Source: Ignavibacteria bacterium
Lineage (GTDB): Bacteria > Bacteroidota > Ignavibacteria > OLB7
Direction: 5' to 3'
DNA: 64,000 nucleotides
Assembly: GCA_020635205.1 (NCBI GenBank)
Contig: JACKAE010000003.1
Span: 310,001 to 374,000, forward strand
How positions within the stretch are numbered: position 1 is the first letter of the stretch; each line of letters opens with the position of its first letter. Under the pieces are notes generated by a model. The model did no database searches. It was given only the letters and a program-made list of their open reading frames with translations, and had not been told where the DNA came from. The position numbers and the translations under genes were made by a program. Positions 25,156 through 34,092 of this stretch are shown here, one piece after another.

Positions 25156-25665
25156 ATGATCGACATCGACTATCTGAAAAAATTGCTCGAGCTGTTTGAT
25201 GAAAGCTCGGTTAACGACCTTAAGATTGAGAAGGAAGGAACGGCCATTCGGCTAACGAAGAACCTGAAGAAAGATGTGCAGGATCAAACTGCCTACCACA
25301 TCGTGCCGAATCCGACTCAACAGATGGCTCAAGCTGTTGTAACTGCTCCGGCAGAGACTACGAGCACAGCACAAAGCGCAATTCCAGCTGAGGAGAAAGG
25401 GACGAGTGCTGCAAGTGCAACGCAATCGTACCACGAAATCCTCTCCCCGATTGTCGGCACATTCTATAGTGCCCCCAACCCTGAGGCAGACTCGTTTGTT
25501 GAGGTCGGTTCGGAAGTGAAGCCGGGGGATGTTCTCTGCATTGTTGAGGCAATGAAGTTGATGAACGAAATCGAGTCTGATGTCAGTGGTCGAGTTGCAC
25601 AAGTTTTAGTTGAGAACGCTCAACCTGTCGAGTACGGCCAAGTACTCTTTTTGATCGAGAAGTAA
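25156..25665 (+). CDS. accB: Acetyl-CoA carboxylase biotin carboxyl carrier protein
   Basis: This 169-residue protein starts at the ATG (MIDIDYLKKLLELFDES) with GAGGAA upstream; a longer frame overlapping efp is not needed. The N-terminal helix is followed by an Ala/Pro/Thr-rich linker at about 60-90. The C-terminal biotinyl domain has LSPIVGTFYSAPNP and EAMKLMNEIES, where Lys134 should carry biotin. It shuttles carboxybiotin between AccC and the carboxyltransferase in malonyl-CoA synthesis. It is coupled to efp and accC, 19 nt from each. Confidence 0.96.
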   Translation: MIDIDYLKKLLELFDESSVNDLKIEKEGTAIRLTKNLKKDVQDQTAYHIVPNPTQQMAQAVVTAPAETTSTAQSAIPAEEKGTSAASATQSYHEILSPIVGTFYSAPNPEADSFVEVGSEVKPGDVLCIVEAMKLMNEIESDVSGRVAQVLVENAQPVEYGQVLFLIEK

Positions 25666-25684
25666 TTCGTAGGAAGAGCAGTTG

Positions 25685-27043
25685 ATGTTCAACAAGATTC
25701 TCATTGCAAACCGTGGAGAAATTGCCCTTCGGGTTATCCGCGCCTGTCGGGAACTTGGGGTAAAGACCGTTGGTGTCTACTCCACTGCCGACAAGGAATC
25801 CCTCCACGTCCGCTATGCTGACGAGGTTGTCTGTATTGGCCCTCCTCCCGGCTCCGAAAGCTACTTAAACATTCCCCGAATTATCGCCGCAGCGCAGATT
25901 ACGAATGCCGACGCGATTCACCCCGGATATGGTTTTTTAGCTGAGAACGCGCGATTTGCCGAGATATGCGCCGAAAGTGGCATTGCCTTCATCGGCCCAA
26001 CACCGGAACAGATTTCCAGTATGGGAGATAAGTCGGTGGCGAAGGAGACGATGCGGAAAGCAGGAGTACCAGTAGTTCCAGGAAGTAAAGGGGCAGTGGC
26101 AACGCTCGAGGAGGCGAGAAAGATCGGCGAAGAGAGTGGATACCCAATTCTCATCAAAGCATCAGCCGGTGGTGGTGGAAAGGGAATGCGTGTTGTGCCT
26201 GAGGCTTCGGCACTGGAACGTGCCTTCAACGCAGCTCGGAACGAGGCGAAGTCAGCCTTCGGCGATGACACGGTCTACATCGAAAAATTTGTCGAGGAGC
26301 CACGCCACATCGAGATTCAAGTGATGTGTGACGCTCACGGCAACCGGGTTCACCTTAACGAGCGTGACTGCTCCATTCAACGTCGCCATCAGAAACTGAT
26401 TGAAGAATCCCCCTCACCTATCCTCGACGCTGACCTTCGTCGACGCATGGGAGAAGCAGCCGTTGCTGGTTGCGAGCACGTGAACTATCTCGGTGCGGGA
26501 ACCATCGAATTCCTTGTCGACAAGAATCGGGACTTCTTCTTCATGGAGATGAATACCCGAATTCAGGTAGAGCATCCAGTAACCGAAGAATCTCTTGGCG
26601 TTGACCTCATCAAGGAGCAGATTGCTATTGCAGCCGGAGAAAAACTCTCGTTGAAGCAATCAGATCCTCTCTGGCACGCTATCGAAGTACGGATCAACGC
26701 AGAGGATCCCTACCACGATTTCCGTCCAAGTCCGGGAAGAATATCAACGCTCCACTTCCCCGGCGGACATGGGGTGAGGGTGGACTCGCACATCTACCAA
26801 GGCTATGTGATCCCCCCAACCTACGACTCACTCTTAGCAAAGATCATCACCTTCGGTAATTCCCGCACCGATGCAATCTTGAAGATGCGACGTGCCTTAG
26901 ATGAGTGCATCATCGAAGGTGTTAAGACGACTATTCCGTTCCACAGCATGATGATGGGACACGAACAATTCCTGAGTGGTAACTTCGACACAAAGTTCGT
27001 TGACACAACTGACTGGAAGAGCCGAATGCCTGCAAATGGATAG
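25685..27043 (+). CDS. accC: Acetyl-CoA carboxylase biotin carboxylase subunit
   Basis: This 452-residue ATP-grasp enzyme carboxylates the biotin of AccB using ATP and bicarbonate. Motifs seen are MFNKILIANRGEIALRVIRAC at the start, HPGYGFLAEN, the Gly-rich ATP loop KASAGGGGKGMR, RDCSIQRRHQKLIEESPSP, and EMNTRIQVEHPVTEE with the catalytic Glu/Arg. I took the ATG at 25685 with AGGAAGAG upstream rather than the adjacent TTG. The carboxyltransferase genes accA and accD are not in this window; a separate acyl-CoA carboxyltransferase is at 45.2 kb. Confidence 0.97.
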   Translation: MFNKILIANRGEIALRVIRACRELGVKTVGVYSTADKESLHVRYADEVVCIGPPPGSESYLNIPRIIAAAQITNADAIHPGYGFLAENARFAEICAESGIAFIGPTPEQISSMGDKSVAKETMRKAGVPVVPGSKGAVATLEEARKIGEESGYPILIKASAGGGGKGMRVVPEASALERAFNAARNEAKSAFGDDTVYIEKFVEEPRHIEIQVMCDAHGNRVHLNERDCSIQRRHQKLIEESPSPILDADLRRRMGEAAVAGCEHVNYLGAGTIEFLVDKNRDFFFMEMNTRIQVEHPVTEESLGVDLIKEQIAIAAGEKLSLKQSDPLWHAIEVRINAEDPYHDFRPSPGRISTLHFPGGHGVRVDSHIYQGYVIPPTYDSLLAKIITFGNSRTDAILKMRRALDECIIEGVKTTIPFHSMMMGHEQFLSGNFDTKFVDTTDWKSRMPANG

Positions 27044-27135
27044 CCTGTGATGTCACCGGCGATGAATCCTCCAAACAACAAGAATTGAACAGAAATTTTC
27101 TTCGATTTTCATCAACACAATTCTGAATTCTGACC

Positions 27136-27519
27136 ATGAATAATTTCCCTGAGGGACTTAAGTACGTAAAGAGCCACGAGTGGGCCAAGGTTGAAGGGGA
27201 TACGATCACAATCGGCATCACTGACTTTGCACAATCGGAACTTGGTGATGTGGTGTTCGTTGACATTACCGCAGCACCGGGAGATACGTTGAACGTTGGA
27301 GATGTCTTCGGAACTATCGAAGCAGTGAAGACGGTAAGTGATCTCTACATGCCGGTTGGTGGGACTATCTCAGCCATCAACGAAAATTTGGGGGATGCCC
27401 CGGAAAGTCTGAACAACGATCCCTACAGCGACGGTTGGCTTATCAAAGTAACCGAAGCCACAGTCGACGAGAACGAGATGATGGATGCCGCAGCCTACCG
27501 GGAAATGGTGGGTGCGTAA
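27136..27519 (+). CDS. gcvH: Glycine cleavage system H protein
   Basis: This 127-residue lipoyl carrier protein moves the aminomethyl group between the P, T and L proteins of the glycine cleavage system. The start FPEGLKYVKSHEWAKVEG and the lipoyl site GTIEAVKTVSDLYMPV (Lys65) match the family, as does NDDPYSDGWLIKV-like NNDPYSDGWLIKV. It lies 92 nt after accC and has its own terminator. The other gcv genes are not in the window. Confidence 0.97.
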   Translation: MNNFPEGLKYVKSHEWAKVEGDTITIGITDFAQSELGDVVFVDITAAPGDTLNVGDVFGTIEAVKTVSDLYMPVGGTISAINENLGDAPESLNNDPYSDGWLIKVTEATVDENEMMDAAAYREMVGA

Positions 27520-27550
27520 TTTGGAATTTTGATTGTACGCAGAATAATTG

Positions 27551-27590
27551 AACGCCGCAGATCGTAAAGTGATCTGCGGCGTTCTTCTTT
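27551..27590 (+). terminator. Rho-independent terminator after gcvH
   Basis: A perfect 13-bp stem, AACGCCGCAGATC with GATCTGCGGCGTT, has a 7-nt loop and is followed by CTTCTTT. Confidence 0.88.
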
Positions 27591-27629
27591 CCTCAACGTA
27601 GTCGACCTACGTTTCTTCCACTCATCCGA

Positions 27630-30248
27630 CTACTTTACCAGAAGTAGCCTTCCTGTCTCTCGCTCCTCTCCCGCTTGGAGAAGATAGAAGTAGACACCTG
27701 AAGGAATATCCTCCCCTTCAACAACGATAGCGTGCGTTCCACCCTTTTTGATTCCCTCACTATACCGCTTCACTTCCCGCCCCTCAGCATCGAGCAACAG
27801 AAGTGTGACCCCTCCCGGATAGTCCATCTGATAGGTAATCAGAGTAGTTCCGCTGAATGGATTTGGAGTTATTGATTGGACAAGCCTCCCTTCTTCCGAT
27901 TCGCTCTCCTCAATTCCGAGAGTAGAGCAAGTAAATTTCTTCACTTCACAACAGAGTTCGGTATCATCCTCGAACGTACAGACTTCGATAGAGACCTCCG
28001 TTCCCTCTGCTGCTTCTATTTCAAGTGAGAAATATTCGGCAACTTCACCTGACGGGATTGTACTCCCTCTGAAAATGATCTGCTTCGGCGAAACAGAAAC
28101 CTGATCGAAGGCAGCAGCCCCATTCACTCCCCTTCCGCTCAGGAAATTCGCATTCCCTTCAACAATAGTATACTGTACGTTATTGATTGGTCCATCAGGT
28201 GTGTGTAGGTTTCGAACCTGATAGTGGGCAACGCAGTTAGGATTATCTCCCCCTGTAGGTTTAACTTCCGCTACTTCATCACACCGCCCCGGTGATCCTT
28301 CACAAACCACACGAATCGTATCGAAGCAGATTACTTCACCTCGCGAGTAGGTTTGCCAAATCACGTCGAAGGTAATCGGTCGTTCCTGACTTGCGCGAGC
28401 ATCGACGCAGAAGCTGAAGGTTACGGAGTCTCCAGCCTTCAGTGTATCCCCCACATAGTCAACGAAGATGCTCGGGAAGAAGTCAGATGCAAGCCCCCAA
28501 GAACCCGAGGCTTGGGCAGTGTCGATAATCAGGTCGATACGAGGAACGCGAACGTTCATCCGGTCAATCGGCAACCCTTTGCCATTCTTATTGTAGAAAG
28601 TGACGTCGAAGCAACAGAGAGGATCGACCGATTGATCGTTCTCCACCATCACCACACTGTCGCAGGCAAGCCGAAGGTCAACTCGAAGTGGAAGTGACTC
28701 CGTACAAATCGGTCGAGAGTTATCAGCCCACGTTGTCCACGTCACGGTCAGTGGATCGCGCGCGTTTGTGTCGATGTTCAGGCAGAAGACGAACTCCTTG
28801 TTGAAGTTAGGATCAACTGTCCCTCGATGGAACGTCACAGAATCTGGCGTCACCTTGTCAATCGACCATCCAGAAGGTGGCGTTGCGTTCAATATCCTGA
28901 GACGTGTCCCCGGATTATCAACCCGAACGGTAAATCGTTTGATCGTATCACGTCGCGAATTCCTATTCCCTAAGTTCAGCGTAATGCAACGCTGTGTGGC
29001 CGTCAGTGAAGAATCGACCAGAGCTGAGACAACATCGCAGAAAACAATGTCCCGGAAACATGGAACAGTTCCTCCCCCAATCGCTACCACAAGATCATCG
29101 TATTCCGTAACCCAGTTGTAGCGCACTTCGTCGGAGGGGGCAAGGTCGTTATCAAAACAGACTCCGGAAAAGATCACCGAATCTCCCGGCATCAAGAGTG
29201 TATCGATGGTAAAGATAGCCGTGTCAGCCGAGCTGTTCACATCTACTGACCATCCAAGTGGCAAGAGGCTGGGAGTGGGAGGAATGATCTCTGCATTTGC
29301 CGTATTTAACGCGAGAGTAAAGCGCTTGAGTGGGGAGCGTGGTTGGTGCGAGTTAATCAGAAGAATATCGCGGCAACAAGTATCAGCTCCAACAGTTGTT
29401 CGCCGTGTGAGAAGCGAATCTGGAGCACGCAGCCCACACAAGACAGTTACCGTATCTCGACATATCTGTGCACCAAAGTTCGTTGTCCACCAAGTAAGCC
29501 GAACCGATGGACTACCCAATGTTTCCATGTAGATGCGGAAGTTCTCAGCAAATTCACCAATCGAGAGAGCGGAGTCAGTGGTCTTCCAACTAATTGAGAC
29601 GCTATCGAGACGATCCAGTCGCCACCCGGCCGGAATCCGAGCACCAACGGTGTCAATCTTGAACCCCGGTGTCAGCAGCCGAATGTGGAAGTCGTTGACA
29701 ATCTTCTGCTCGTTGTTTTCGTTCAGCAAGTCAATATCAAACCCACACCGTAGAATGCTTGGCAGAGGACGAAAGAAGGCCTCATCGCAGTTAGTGCGCC
29801 CACTACAGATAAAGGTAAGCGTGTCCGTATACCGTAAGCCATCTTCGTCCCACGTCTCCCAGGCAAGGAGGTAAACGCCGGTATCCCGCACGCAAAACGA
29901 AAAACTGGTAAGCGATTCAGTGGAGTCAATTTCAGCCTCGCTTGTGCTACTAAGCCACTGAATACTCCTCTTACTTAGGAAGACATCCCAGTCGATAGGT
30001 GACCCAGCTTGCCCCTGAATAAACTCACCTCCATCGGAAACGAGCCGAACACGAAACTCACGAATAGAACCAGCACTAAAATTTGAAACGATGAACGTGT
30101 GGCAACACTCGTAATTACGAAGTCCCGGTTGCGAGAGGTTCTGTACCGAATCTGGCTTCACATCTCCCTGTGCGAACAGAGAAATAGGAAGAGCAACGGT
30201 AAGTAGAAGTAGTAGGAGGAGGTGACCGTAGAATCTCTCAATCTGCAT
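27630..30248 (-). CDS. T9SS-secreted Cys-rich protein with about six internal repeats
   Basis: This 872-residue protein has a Sec signal peptide (LLLLLLLTVALPISLFAQ). The mature part holds about six repeats of roughly 120-130 residues. Each opens with a Cys or Cys-Cys and a hydrophobic-Asn strand (for example CCHTFIVSN, CGFDIDLLN, CCRDILLIN, RCITLNLGN, CCFDVTFYN, NCVAHYQVRN), followed by an F-x-V-R-L type strand, a GW-x-V/L-D segment, and LxxGDSVxFxxC near the end. The C-terminal 80 residues (SITPNPFSGTT, LLDAEGREVKRY, IPSGVYFYLLQAG, GRLLLVK) are a T9SS type A sorting domain. It is probably surface-anchored, disulfide-rich and adhesin-like; no ligand can be named. Confidence 0.85.
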   Translation of the reverse strand: MQIERFYGHLLLLLLLTVALPISLFAQGDVKPDSVQNLSQPGLRNYECCHTFIVSNFSAGSIREFRVRLVSDGGEFIQGQAGSPIDWDVFLSKRSIQWLSSTSEAEIDSTESLTSFSFCVRDTGVYLLAWETWDEDGLRYTDTLTFICSGRTNCDEAFFRPLPSILRCGFDIDLLNENNEQKIVNDFHIRLLTPGFKIDTVGARIPAGWRLDRLDSVSISWKTTDSALSIGEFAENFRIYMETLGSPSVRLTWWTTNFGAQICRDTVTVLCGLRAPDSLLTRRTTVGADTCCRDILLINSHQPRSPLKRFTLALNTANAEIIPPTPSLLPLGWSVDVNSSADTAIFTIDTLLMPGDSVIFSGVCFDNDLAPSDEVRYNWVTEYDDLVVAIGGGTVPCFRDIVFCDVVSALVDSSLTATQRCITLNLGNRNSRRDTIKRFTVRVDNPGTRLRILNATPPSGWSIDKVTPDSVTFHRGTVDPNFNKEFVFCLNIDTNARDPLTVTWTTWADNSRPICTESLPLRVDLRLACDSVVMVENDQSVDPLCCFDVTFYNKNGKGLPIDRMNVRVPRIDLIIDTAQASGSWGLASDFFPSIFVDYVGDTLKAGDSVTFSFCVDARASQERPITFDVIWQTYSRGEVICFDTIRVVCEGSPGRCDEVAEVKPTGGDNPNCVAHYQVRNLHTPDGPINNVQYTIVEGNANFLSGRGVNGAAAFDQVSVSPKQIIFRGSTIPSGEVAEYFSLEIEAAEGTEVSIEVCTFEDDTELCCEVKKFTCSTLGIEESESEEGRLVQSITPNPFSGTTLITYQMDYPGGVTLLLLDAEGREVKRYSEGIKKGGTHAIVVEGEDIPSGVYFYLLQAGEERETGRLLLVK

Positions 30249-30402
30249 GTAGTATATCGTTCAATGTTTGTGGTCATTGATGAAAGATTGAAGCTCATTG
30301 CGTTCAATCTCCCATATTTTACGGATGTTCTGCCGTTATTCCCAGACTTCAAGAAGAAAACCCACAAGTCTGAAAAATGTTAGGAGAGGACGAACAAACA
30401 GA

Positions 30403-30436
30403 TAAAAAAAGGCCGGACAGGATTTGTCCGGCACTT
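30403..30436 (-). terminator. Rho-independent terminator of floA
   Basis: GCCGGACA with TGTCCGGC (30412-30432) is an 8-bp stem with a 5-nt loop. On the minus strand it is followed by seven T residues (AAAAAAA at 30404-30410 on plus). The plus side also ends in a T-rich run, so it could work both ways. Confidence 0.85.
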
Positions 30437-30518
30437 TTATTTGATTTTTTTCAGAAGGTCTCCCTTTAGATAAACGCTTTTTGGCAGCGTGAGACCCCTT
30501 AGAGCATTTGCGCTACCA

Positions 30519-31511
30519 CTACTTTCCTCCCTTCTCTCCCCCTTGTCCCCCTGCTCCAGTCTGCGAAATTGACTCTCGCATCATCGTATCGGCCTGAACG
30601 TTCTTCAAGTTATAGTAGTCCATCACACCAAGTTTTCCTTCGCGGAGCGCCTCGGCCATTGCCAGTGGCACTTGTGCTTCCGACTCAACCACCTTTGCTC
30701 GCATTTCGTGAACGCGCGCCTTCATCTCCTGCTCGTAAGCAACGGCTGCTGCTCGACGCTCTTCTGCCTTTGCTCGCGCAACGTTCAAGTCAGCTTCAGC
30801 CTGATCGGAGGCAAGTTTTGCACCGATGTTCTCACCCACATCCACGTCGGCAATGTCGATGGAGAGAATCTCGAACGCAGTTCCAGAGTCAAGCCCTTTG
30901 GAGAGTACGGTCTGCGAAATCCTGTCAGGATTTTCGAGAACAACCTTGTGTGTGTCGCTCGATCCGATTGTGGAGACGATACCTTCACCGACGCGGGCAA
31001 TGATTGTTGCCTCGCCGGCTCCACCAACCAACCGCTCGAGGTTGGCTCGCACGGTTACCTTCGCAATCGCCCGAACTTGAATGCCATTCTTTGCCATTGC
31101 AGCAACAGCCGGCGTCTCGATAACGCGGGGATTCACCGAAAGTTTGACAGCATCCAGCACATCGCGCCCCGCTAAGTCGATCGCCGTTGCCCGCTCCCAC
31201 GGAAGGTGAATGCCTGCTTTGTCGGCTGAAATCAGTGCAGCAACAACTTTCTGTACGTTGCCCCCTGCAAGGAAGTGAGATTCCAATTGATTGTTCTCTA
31301 CCTCAAGCCCGGCCTTCTCCGCAGTGATTTTCGAGTTGACAATAATTGCGGGAGGCACTTTCCTCAAACGCATTCCAACAAGTGAGGAAATTGGAACTTT
31401 TACACTCGCAGAAATTGCACTAATCCAAAGTCGGACAGGGACGAAATAGAAAAACAGGATTAGAAAAACAACGCCAAGAACAATAATACCAGCGAGAATG
31501 ACATTTTCCAT
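30519..31511 (-). CDS. floA: Flotillin-like protein FloA
   Basis: This 330-residue protein has one N-terminal membrane hairpin or anchor (VILAGIIVLGVVFLILFFYFVPV) and then a SPFH-like/coiled-coil domain. RLRKVPPAIIVNSKITAEKAGL, IDLAGRDVLDAVKLSVNPRVIETP and the EAQVPLAMAEALREGKLGVMDYYNLKNVQADT region are specific to the FloA/YqfA (UPF0365) family. FloA organises functional membrane microdomains. An Ala/Glu-rich coiled coil lies at about 235-280. In some bacteria floA sits with an NfeD-type gene; none is adjacent here. A terminator follows. Confidence 0.95.
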   Translation of the reverse strand: MENVILAGIIVLGVVFLILFFYFVPVRLWISAISASVKVPISSLVGMRLRKVPPAIIVNSKITAEKAGLEVENNQLESHFLAGGNVQKVVAALISADKAGIHLPWERATAIDLAGRDVLDAVKLSVNPRVIETPAVAAMAKNGIQVRAIAKVTVRANLERLVGGAGEATIIARVGEGIVSTIGSSDTHKVVLENPDRISQTVLSKGLDSGTAFEILSIDIADVDVGENIGAKLASDQAEADLNVARAKAEERRAAAVAYEQEMKARVHEMRAKVVESEAQVPLAMAEALREGKLGVMDYYNLKNVQADTMMRESISQTGAGGQGGEKGGK

Positions 31512-31566
31512 GTTCAGCTAAATTAGTGAGCAACTTTCGTTATTGTAAATCTGACTATCACGTTGG

Positions 31567-32886
31567 TTAAATAACCGTGTTGGTTCCATCGAAGTGCGAT
31601 TCATTTCGCTCTTCGATCGCCTCTTCACTCGCCTTCTTCACTTCAGGCATAAAATCTTTTGGATCGTCCAGAAGATTTTTTTGCGTCTGATCGATAATAT
31701 AGTCGACCACCGCCTTCGGGTCTTCGCCACTCTTCTCCCATACCTGAAGCTGCCGCTGCGAACCGGTCCCGTTATCGAGAATATCGTATATCCGATTGAT
31801 GTGCTCACGACTCCCCAAGTCATCCACTACATCGTCGACAAAGTAGAGAAGCTCTCGAATTAGGTCGCGAGCTGGAACCTCTTTCTGCTTCCCGAAGTCG
31901 ATCATCTTCCCCTCCAACCCATACCGCACAGCACGCCACTTGTTCTCCAGAACTAACGAGCGACTGTAGACGCGGAACGAGAGGTTCCGGCGGTAGAGAG
32001 AGAAGAGTTTTGCGGCGATAGCCTGAATCAGTGCTGCAATCGAAACTGATTCCTCGAATGTCATCGGCAAATCACAGATGCGCACTTCCAACGTCGGGAA
32101 GTTCGGGTGAGGGCGAATGTCCCACCAGATACGCTTCGGATTGTCGATGCAGCGGGTCTTCACCAATAGCTTTGTAAAGGCTTCGTAGTCGGACCAACTG
32201 TGGAAGGCGTCGGGAATACTCGTGCGAGGAAAACGCTCAAATATCTTCGAGCGATAGCTCTTCAACCCTGTCTGCAAACCAGTCCAGAATGGCGAGCTAA
32301 CCGAGAGAGCCAGAACGTGGGGCAGGAAGTAACGCATTTCGTTCATGATCTTGATCTGCGTCTCCCTGCTCTCAATCCCAACATGAATGTGCATACCGAA
32401 GATCAGCAGCGACCGTGCTAACAACTGCATATCCTCCACCATATCGTAGTAGCGCTGGTCAGGATAGATTTCCTGCGTCGACCAATGGGAGAATGGGTGC
32501 GTACTGGAAGCACCAAGTTTCAACCCATTGTTCTCAGCTAAGTGGCGGACAATAGAACGGATTTTCCTGAGCTGCGTGTGAAGCTCGTTAGTATTCTTGC
32601 AGACCGGTGTTCCGATCTCTATCATCGAGCCGTGCATCTCTGGCTTCACCATCTCTTCGAGCACAGCCTTCCCCTTCGAGAGAAGCTCCACTTGAAGGTG
32701 GGACTTCAGTTCGCGTGTCTCGGGATCGATGAGCATGTACTCCTCTTCGATGCCGAGCGAAAAACTCGGCTTCTCGTATGGGTCATGCTCCGTAAACGTA
32801 TCGTTGTCGATAATTCCTTCTGTATCCATAATTCTTCGGAACAGCTTAGTGATCGAACTTTCTTCTGTTGAACGAACTACCGGCAA
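31567..32886 (-). CDS. Carboxylate-amine ligase, GCS2/YbdK family
   Basis: This 439-residue protein belongs to the glutamate-cysteine ligase type 2 family. The glutamine-synthetase-like fold motifs are SLGIEEEYMLID (metal-binding Glu residues), MHGSMIEIGTPVC, FGMHIHVGI, RPHPNFPTLEVRICDLP and a C-terminal helical region. YbdK has weak gamma-glutamylcysteine ligase activity in E. coli; other relatives ligate different amines. The likely start is TTG at 32886 with GGAG six bases upstream, 3 nt after the stop of the ATP-grasp gene; the ATG at 32829 is an alternative. The two genes form a tight pair, so the product may be a gamma-glutamyl or other small peptide. Confidence 0.88.
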   Translation of the reverse strand: MPVVRSTEESSITKLFRRIMDTEGIIDNDTFTEHDPYEKPSFSLGIEEEYMLIDPETRELKSHLQVELLSKGKAVLEEMVKPEMHGSMIEIGTPVCKNTNELHTQLRKIRSIVRHLAENNGLKLGASSTHPFSHWSTQEIYPDQRYYDMVEDMQLLARSLLIFGMHIHVGIESRETQIKIMNEMRYFLPHVLALSVSSPFWTGLQTGLKSYRSKIFERFPRTSIPDAFHSWSDYEAFTKLLVKTRCIDNPKRIWWDIRPHPNFPTLEVRICDLPMTFEESVSIAALIQAIAAKLFSLYRRNLSFRVYSRSLVLENKWRAVRYGLEGKMIDFGKQKEVPARDLIRELLYFVDDVVDDLGSREHINRIYDILDNGTGSQRQLQVWEKSGEDPKAVVDYIIDQTQKNLLDDPKDFMPEVKKASEEAIEERNESHFDGTNTVI

Positions 32887-32889
32887 TTT

Positions 32890-33828
32890 TTACTCCGAGA
32901 CACCCCCAGCCAGCATCTCGCTCCAACGATACTCCTCCGGTGCTCGGCGTCCCTTCTTCGCCTCTTCGATAGTGTAGGTTGCGAGCGTCTCCACAACCCA
33001 CTCAAAATTCTCCTGACCGACCGAAGAAAGTTCAGCATCCGGAGCCGGGTTCATGAAGTCGATGGCGTAGGGAATTCCATCGCGGACGGCAAACTCTACA
33101 GTATTCATATCGTAGCCGAGTGCCTCGCAGATCGTCACGCAATCGTCCCCAATCCGTTCGTACATCTCTTTTGATGTATCGAAGTCCGCAACGTATCGCA
33201 AGTGGTGAGGATTCCGAGGTTGGTAGGGCATAATCCGGATATACTTTTTGCCGATCACATAGCAACGATAGTAGGCGTCGAAGTCAATGTCTTCTTGATA
33301 GGTCATACAAATGTCTTCCGACTCATCGTATGCCTTGAAGAAATCTGCTTCACTCTCAATTTTATAGACATTTTTCCACCCTCCTCCGTCAAATGGTTTC
33401 ATCCATCCGGGGAAGCCGACATACTCGAAAATATCCTCCCAATTCAGCGGATAGATCAAGTTCCGCATTGACTGACTTGTGGTGTTCGGCGGATGCTCCT
33501 TTGTTGGAAGCAGCACAGTCTTCGGAACAGCCACACCCAGCTTTTGAGCGAGCGCATAGTTGAAGAACTTGTCATCTGCCGACCACCAGAACGGATTGTT
33601 GATTACCCGCGTCCCGTTGAGGGCAGCATGTTTCAACATCGCACGATAGAATGGAATATCTTGCGAAATACGGTCGACAATTACTGTGTAGGGTAGCGGA
33701 TTATCGAGGATAATCCCCCCTGTTTGCAACAACTCGGCCCGCACATTCTCTTCGCGACGATTGATTGCCTCGACAAGAGCCGGTGGAAACGATTGCTCCA
33801 TACCGAAAAGGACTGCGATACTTTCCAT
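32890..33828 (-). CDS. RimK-like ATP-grasp ligase paired with the GCS2 ligase
   Basis: This 312-residue protein has an ATP-grasp arrangement. RVINNPFWWSADDKFFNYALAQKLGVAVPKTVLLP forms the pre-ATP-grasp edge, VGFPGWMKPFDGGGWKNVYKI the phosphate-binding loop, CMTYQEDIDFDAYYRCYVIGKKYIRIMPY the central sheet, and MNTVEFAVRDGIPYAIDFMNPAPD the metal-binding Glu/Asp-x-Asn end. ATP-grasp enzymes of this type join a carboxylate, activated as acyl phosphate, to an amine. It is first in the two-gene unit with the carboxylate-amine ligase. The substrate is unknown. It is not GshB by its motifs, though an analogous second step in thiol peptide synthesis is conceivable. Confidence 0.78.
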   Translation of the reverse strand: MESIAVLFGMEQSFPPALVEAINRREENVRAELLQTGGIILDNPLPYTVIVDRISQDIPFYRAMLKHAALNGTRVINNPFWWSADDKFFNYALAQKLGVAVPKTVLLPTKEHPPNTTSQSMRNLIYPLNWEDIFEYVGFPGWMKPFDGGGWKNVYKIESEADFFKAYDESEDICMTYQEDIDFDAYYRCYVIGKKYIRIMPYQPRNPHHLRYVADFDTSKEMYERIGDDCVTICEALGYDMNTVEFAVRDGIPYAIDFMNPAPDAELSSVGQENFEWVVETLATYTIEEAKKGRRAPEEYRWSEMLAGGVSE

Positions 33829-34092
33829 AAACAGATTTGATAATGGTTTTGAGACTCGTAGATAAGTAGAGAACTTGTGAAGTCAGTTGGCAGGTGATAC
33901 CCCTCATCCGTTTTTTGTGGTTCGTTGCACACTCTCAGGGTTTAGGGGCAATGTTATGAATAACTTAGCGAAGATCAAAGGGGGGAAAGGTAAAATCCTC
34001 ACCTTCTCGATGTAGTATCCGCTTCACAGTAGCGCAAGGGGTTACCAGTAGAGTTCGAAGATTCGTTTAGCTAAGAATCAACGCAAAGGTAT

